A stretch of 15,962 nucleotides of DNA from Candidatus Aphodomonas merdavium. Its GTDB lineage: Bacteria > Bacillota > Clostridia > Christensenellales > Aristaeellaceae. Position numbers and translations under genes: made by a program. Location of the stretch: NCBI GenBank assembly GCA_018715585.1, contig DVLH01000136.1:1-15962 (forward strand). The letters run 5' to 3'. Of this stretch, positions 11,828 to 15,962 are shown one piece after another. A model generated the notes under the pieces. That model saw nothing but the letters and a program-made list of their open reading frames with translations, ran no database searches and had not been told where the DNA came from. How positions within the stretch are numbered: the first letter of the stretch is position 1; each line of letters begins with the position of its first letter.

Positions 11828-14195
11828 CGCGCACCTCCGCCTGCGCGGCCTGGCGCTGCGGCAAAGGCGTCCAGCGCGGCGGCGTGCGCATCAGCGCTGC
11901 CTCCAGCGCCTCGTCCACCCGTTCTAACAACCGGATGCGCAGCACGCTGCGCACATCCAGCGGCAAATCTTCCAGATCGGCCTCGTTTTCCTTGGGCAGC
12001 AGGATATCGTGAATGCCCGCGCGGTGCGCGGCGAGCAATTTTTCCTTGATACCGCCCACAGGGAGCACGCGGCCGCGCAGCGTGATCTCGCCCGTCATCG
12101 CCAGATCCTGCCTTAGCGGGATGCCCGTGAGCGCGCTGACAAGGCTGCACGTGAGCGCAACGCCGGCGGAAGGGCCGTCCTTCGGGACGGCGCCCTCGGG
12201 CACATGGATGTGCGTGTCCAATTTTTTATGGAAATCCGGCGCAAGCCCGAAGCTGTCCGCATGCGCGCGCACATAGCTCATCGCCGCCCGGGCGCTTTCC
12301 TTCATGACGTCGCCCAGCTGGCCCGTCAGCTCCAGAGCGCCTGCGCCGGGCATGACCGTCGTCTCCACCGCAAGCGTCTCGCCGCCAAAGTCCGTATATG
12401 CCAGCCCGCGCGCCACGCCCACCTCGGGCGCTTTGTCCAGCTTTTCGCGCAGGAAGCGCGGGCGGCCTAAAAATGCCTGCAGTTCCTGCGGTGTGATGAC
12501 GACACGCTCCGCTCCTTCATCCAGCAGCTTGCAGGCCGCTTTGCGCATGAGCGCGGCCACCTCGCGCTCCAGCTGGCGCACGCCGGCCTCGCGCGTGTAA
12601 CCATCGATCACCACGCGCAGCGCTTTGTCCGTCACGCGCACCTGCGCGCGGGTAAGGCCGTGCTCCTTGAGCTGGCGCGGAACGAGATGATGTTTAGCAA
12701 TGCTCAGCTTTTCCTCCTGCGTGTACCCGCTGAGGCGGATGATCTCCATCCTGTCGCGCAGCGGCCCGGGAATGCCGGAGGCATCGTTGGCCGTGGTCAG
12801 GAAAAGCACCTGCGACAAATCGAAGGGCAGCTCCAGGTAATGATCGCGAAACGCGTTGTTCTGCTGGGCATCCAATACTTCGAGCATCGCGGAGGCAGGA
12901 TCGCCCTGGAAATCGCGCCCCATCTTGTCAATTTCATCAAAGAGGAACACGGGGTTCACCGTGCCCGCCTGTTTGATGCCGTAAAGGATGCGGCCCGGGA
13001 TGGCGCCGATATACGTCCTGCGGTGGCCGCGGATCTCCGCCTCGTCCCGCACGCCGCCCAGCGACATCTGCACAAACTTCCGCCCCAGCGCCCGTGCGAC
13101 AGACCGTGCCACCGACGTCTTGCCCACGCCGGGCGGTCCCACCAGGCAAAGGATCGGCCCGTGGAGCGACCCTTTCATACGGCTGACGGCCAAATACTCC
13201 ACAATGCGTTCCTTGACCTTTTCCAGCCCGTCGTGATCCTCGTCCAGAATGCGCCGCGCGCGCCGCAGGTCCAGCTTGTCCTGGGTTGTTTTTCCCCAGG
13301 GCAAGTCCAAGATCCACTCCACATAGTTGCGGCTGACGCCAATCTCCGGCGATCCGGGCTGCATCCGCTCAATGCGCGCAAGCTCGCGCTCCACCTTGGC
13401 GCGCGCCTCGTCGTTGAGCGGCGTGGCATGCAGGCGCTCGCGCAGGTCCTCCACATCGTTTGCCTCTCGGTCGCCCAGCTCCGTCTGAATCGCCCGGATC
13501 TGTTCGCGCAGGTAATAATCCTTTTGGTTTTTTTCGATCTGCTCCCGCACGCGCTGCTGCACCTGTTTTTCAATCGTGGACAACTCCGTCTCGCGGGCCA
13601 GGATGGCGCACAGCGCCTCCAGCCTGTCCCCGACGTCGCGCAGCTCGAGGATTCGCTGCCTGTCATCGATGCGGGTAAGCACGTTGGCCGCCAGGATATC
13701 GGCCAGCTGCGCCGGATCTTCCACGGAGAGCACGGACGTGAGCGTCTCTGCCGGAATCCGGCCGGATGCCTTGGCATATGCTTCAAAATAGTTCTGCGTG
13801 GCGCGCAAAAGCGCCGCCATCTCGCTCTCTCCTTCGCGCATCGTGTCCTGCATGACCGCAACATCCGCGGAAAGAAAGCCTTCCTCCTCGCTCAGGCGCA
13901 CCAGCTTTGCGCGGTAGAGCCCTTCCACCAGCACGCGCACGCTGTCGCCCGGCAGCTTGAGCGCCTGCTTTATGCGCGAAACGGTGCCGACGGCATAAAG
14001 ATCGTCCGCTTGCGGATCTTCCTCCCCAGCATCGTGCTGGCAAACCAAAAAAACGAGTTGATCCTCCACAAGTGCATTCTCAAGTGCTGAAAGAGAGCGT
14101 TTTCTCCCCACATCGAAATGCAATACCATATGTGGAAACACCATCAGGCCGCGCAAGGGAAGCACGGGCAGGCGTTGTGTTTTTTTCTTGGGCAA
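11817..14195 (-). CDS. lon: ATP-dependent protease Lon (LonA type)
   Basis: A 792-residue cytosolic AAA+ serine protease that degrades misfolded and regulatory proteins. Domains in order: Lon N-terminal substrate-binding domain (about 8-205, LPVLPLRGLMVFPHMV at its start), a coiled-coil linker (about 205-265), the AAA+ module with Walker A GPPGVGKTS (353-361), Walker B VFLFDE (416-421), sensor Asn470 and arginine-bearing PGPLRDRM, and the protease domain (about 590-775) with the Ser676 (KDGPSAG) and Lys719 (GGIKEK) dyad, 43 residues apart as in E. coli Lon. The start is TTG at 14195, with GGAGGG at 14204-14209; no better ATG is near. A strong promoter lies in front of it, so it need not depend on lonB transcription. 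No CIRCE element or CtsR-type heptad repeat was seen. Confidence 0.95.
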   Translation of the reverse strand: MPKKKTQRLPVLPLRGLMVFPHMVLHFDVGRKRSLSALENALVEDQLVFLVCQHDAGEEDPQADDLYAVGTVSRIKQALKLPGDSVRVLVEGLYRAKLVRLSEEEGFLSADVAVMQDTMREGESEMAALLRATQNYFEAYAKASGRIPAETLTSVLSVEDPAQLADILAANVLTRIDDRQRILELRDVGDRLEALCAILARETELSTIEKQVQQRVREQIEKNQKDYYLREQIRAIQTELGDREANDVEDLRERLHATPLNDEARAKVERELARIERMQPGSPEIGVSRNYVEWILDLPWGKTTQDKLDLRRARRILDEDHDGLEKVKERIVEYLAVSRMKGSLHGPILCLVGPPGVGKTSVARSVARALGRKFVQMSLGGVRDEAEIRGHRRTYIGAIPGRILYGIKQAGTVNPVFLFDEIDKMGRDFQGDPASAMLEVLDAQQNNAFRDHYLELPFDLSQVLFLTTANDASGIPGPLRDRMEIIRLSGYTQEEKLSIAKHHLVPRQLKEHGLTRAQVRVTDKALRVVIDGYTREAGVRQLEREVAALMRKAACKLLDEGAERVVITPQELQAFLGRPRFLREKLDKAPEVGVARGLAYTDFGGETLAVETTVMPGAGALELTGQLGDVMKESARAAMSYVRAHADSFGLAPDFHKKLDTHIHVPEGAVPKDGPSAGVALTCSLVSALTGIPLRQDLAMTGEITLRGRVLPVGGIKEKLLAAHRAGIHDILLPKENEADLEDLPLDVRSVLRIRLLERVDEALEAALMRTPPRWTPLPQRQAAQAEVRDDH

Positions 14196-14203
14196 TGTCT
14201 GAT

Positions 14204-14209
14204 CCCTCC
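14204..14209 (-). promoter_or_regulatory. Ribosome binding site supporting the TTG start of lon
   Basis: GGAGGG on the minus strand, 8 bases before the TTG. It matches the anti-Shine-Dalgarno sequence well, which compensates for the rare start codon. Confidence 0.6.
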
Positions 14210-14236
14210 GGGTTTTGCTGAAAAATTCAGGGAGAT

Positions 14237-14265
14237 ATTATACTAGATCCGCCAGCCGTTTGCAA
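14237..14265 (-). promoter_or_regulatory. Near-consensus sigma-A promoter for lon-engB
   Basis: On the minus strand TTGCAA (14260-14265), a 17-base spacer and a perfect TATAAT (14237-14242). Transcription would begin near 14230. The leader contains a small CTGAA/TTCAG hairpin (14218-14230) at its very 5' end. Confidence 0.8.
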
Positions 14266-14289
14266 CCGCGCCTTCTTGGCCGGCAAGCA

Positions 14290-15962
14290 TCAATGCAGCG
14301 CAACGCTCTGTGTGCGCTCTTTTGCGCCCTGTGCCGCCAGCGTCGCCGCAGGCTTTGGCAGCGCGGCGGCTTTTTCCAGGCCTGCGCGCGCATAAAGCAG
14401 CTCCAGCGCCTCCTCGAACGTATCCACCGGCACCACTTCGATGCCCGCATGCGCAAAGCGGTCCATCCAGTTTGCACGGGGAATGAGCACGCGCGAAAGC
14501 CCTGCGCGGCGGGCTGCGTCAATCTTGACGGGCACGCCGCCGACGGGGCGGATTTCTCCCGAAACGCCGATTTCCCCCGTAATGGCCGCAGCACCGTCAA
14601 GCGGCCTGCCCGTCAGCGCGGACGCGGCCGCAGCGGCCATCGCCACCCCTGCGGAGGGCCCGTCCACCGGCGCGCCACCGGGAAAATGGATGTGCAAATC
14701 CTTTGCCGAAAGGTCAAAGCCACAGCCGCGCAGCAGCGTCAGCACGCTGTCGGCCGAGGCGCGCGCCATGCTCTTGCGCCGCAAGCGCCGTCCGCTTTCC
14801 CCCAGCTCCTCTTCCTCCACGATGCCCGAAACCACGCTGTGCCCCGTTCCGGGCACGGCCACAGCTTCCACATCCATCACCGCGCCCAGCTGCACGCCGT
14901 AAACGGCCAAGCCGTGCACGCGGCCCACCCGCGGCGCACGCGCCGCCAGCGGGTCCGGCCGGGCGGCATAGCGCCCGCAATCCACCACCCACTCGGCGTC
15001 GGCGCGCGTGATTTCGCGCCGTCCCTCCAGCTGCGCCACGCCCGCAGCCATCTGCACCATGTTCACCGCGTCGCGCCCACAAGACGCATACCGGCCGAAA
15101 AACGCCGCCTCGCGCTCGTCCATCACAAACCCGGAGCGCTCCGCCGCGCCCGCGGCAATGCGCGCCACCTCCTGCGCGTCCAGCGCGCGGAAATAAACCT
15201 CCATGCACCGCGAGCGCAGCGCGGGCGGCAGCGACTCCGGCCCCCGCGTCGTGGCGGCGACGAGACGGAAATCCGCCGGCATGCCGTTTTCAAAGATATC
15301 GCGGATATGGCGCGGCACGCTGCTGTCCTCGGGGTTATAATACGCCGACTCAAAGCGCACCTTCCGATCCTCGAGCACCTTGAGCAGCTTGTTCATCTGG
15401 ATGGGGTGCAGCTCGCCGATTTCGTCCAGGAAGAGCACGCCGCCGTGCGCGCGCGTGACGGCGCCGGGCTTTGGCTGCGGCACGCCGTTGTTTCCCAGCG
15501 GGCCCGCGCCCTGATAGATGGGATCATGCACGCTGCCCAGCAGCGGATCGGCAATGGCGCGCTCGTCAAAGCGCACGCAGGTAGCGTCCATTTCAATAAA
15601 CGGCGCGTCCGGCAAAAACGGCGTGCCGGGCGAGGATTTCGCATATTCCAGCACAAGCCGCGCAGCGCACGTCTTGCCCACGCCCGGCGGGCCGTAAATG
15701 ATGACGTGCTGCGGATTTTTGCCGCAGAGAATCGCCTGCAGCGCGCGAATGCCCTCCTCCTGGCCGACGATGTCCGCAAAGCGCGCCGGGCGCACCCGCT
15801 CGCTCAGCGGTTCGCTCAGGTGGACAGCGCGCAGGCGCGCCAGCTTGTCCATCTCATGCCGGTTCCCGCCCCGCACGCCGCATGCGGAACCCTCCCGGTT
15901 TTCTTTTTTTAATTGCTTAAAAAAATACAGCCCGACAACCACGCTGACAAACAGTTGGATTC
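14290..15962 (-). CDS. lonB: Membrane-anchored Lon-type protease LonB, N-terminus cut by the window edge
   Basis: At least 557 codons are visible. The gene starts beyond the window: the frame is still open at 15962, and upstream of the GTG at 15942 it reads IQLFVSV, forming a transmembrane helix with VVGLYFFKQL. The GTG should not be taken as the start. There is no Lon N-terminal domain. The AAA+ module has Walker A GPPGVGKT (coded near 15691-15671) and Walker B GVLFLDE, and the ATTR sensor region follows. The protease domain has the catalytic Ser in VDGPSAGV (codon 14655-14653) and Lys in VGGVPVK (codon 14526-14524), again 43 residues apart. The protein closely follows the pattern I recall for Bacillus subtilis LonB (about 552 residues), a protease linked there to sporulation and the forespore. 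Position directly before lon matches the Bacillus order clpX-lonB-lonA-engB. Confidence 0.92.
   Translation of the reverse strand, partial: IQLFVSVVVGLYFFKQLKKENREGSACGVRGGNRHEMDKLARLRAVHLSEPLSERVRPARFADIVGQEEGIRALQAILCGKNPQHVIIYGPPGVGKTCAARLVLEYAKSSPGTPFLPDAPFIEMDATCVRFDERAIADPLLGSVHDPIYQGAGPLGNNGVPQPKPGAVTRAHGGVLFLDEIGELHPIQMNKLLKVLEDRKVRFESAYYNPEDSSVPRHIRDIFENGMPADFRLVAATTRGPESLPPALRSRCMEVYFRALDAQEVARIAAGAAERSGFVMDEREAAFFGRYASCGRDAVNMVQMAAGVAQLEGRREITRADAEWVVDCGRYAARPDPLAARAPRVGRVHGLAVYGVQLGAVMDVEAVAVPGTGHSVVSGIVEEEELGESGRRLRRKSMARASADSVLTLLRGCGFDLSAKDLHIHFPGGAPVDGPSAGVAMAAAAASALTGRPLDGAAAITGEIGVSGEIRPVGGVPVKIDAARRAGLSRVLIPRANWMDRFAHAGIEVVPVDTFEEALELLYARAGLEKAAALPKPAATLAAQGAKERTQSVALH

Noticed and set aside
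14218..14230. CTGAA-AAA-TTCAG palindrome as a heat-shock operator
   Set aside because: It is only 5 bp per arm and does not match CIRCE (TTAGCACTC/GAGTGCTAA) or CtsR heptads; kept only as a leader hairpin.
14215..15912. 565-codon plus-strand frame opposite lonB
   Set aside because: Length comes from the third-position GC bias of lonB on the other strand; the translation is rich in Arg, His and Ala with no recognisable domain.
1..15962. CRISPR arrays, tRNA or rRNA genes, insertion sequences, toxin-antitoxin or phage-defence genes
   Set aside because: No regular spaced repeats, cloverleaf patterns, transposase motifs or defence-family domains were seen by eye; a tRNAscan-SE and Infernal run would settle small RNAs.

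Overview
The window is a gene-dense, GC-rich stretch of bacterial chromosome with twelve protein genes and no RNA gene, CRISPR array or mobile element that I can see. It most likely comes from a Gram-positive Bacillota (Clostridia-type) bacterium. The main reasons are the linked order lonB, lon, engB, which is the Bacillus/Clostridia arrangement, a membrane-anchored LonB very like the Bacillus protein, strong purine-rich ribosome binding sites, and housekeeping promoters of the sigma-A type. The high GC third-position bias produces long antisense reading frames opposite most genes; none of these looks real.

Layout from left to right: (1) bases 1-975, plus strand: the end of one VOC (glyoxalase-fold) gene and a complete two-domain VOC gene, ending at a bidirectional terminator shared with (2) bases 1049-4524, minus strand: a two-gene operon for a heterodimeric ABC exporter with one degenerate and one intact ATPase site. 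(3) Bases 4525-4599 hold overlapping divergent promoters, the other of which drives a small COG2426-type membrane protein (4600-5064, plus). (4) Bases 5065-5390 contain no gene but a series of hairpins, at least two of them terminator-like. (5) Bases 5391-10545, minus strand: an operon nadE, parE-like, parC-like, tightly coupled (TAATG overlap, then a 2-base gap). (6) Bases 10546-10693: back-to-back promoters for nadE and for a nucleoside 2-deoxyribosyltransferase-family gene (10694-11125, plus), which ends in a second bidirectional terminator. (7) Bases 11195-15962, minus strand: lonB (cut by the window edge), lon with its own near-consensus promoter, and engB overlapping the end of lon.

Functionally the window is mostly housekeeping: NAD synthesis, chromosome decatenation/supercoiling, protein quality control and ribosome assembly, plus probable drug or lipid export. 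I did not find a convincing previously undescribed system. The points most worth a second look are the topoisomerase subunit A whose GyrA-box-like motif lies in a late blade rather than blade 1, the coupling of nadE to the topoisomerase pair, the hairpin cluster at 5065-5390, and the competing divergent promoters.
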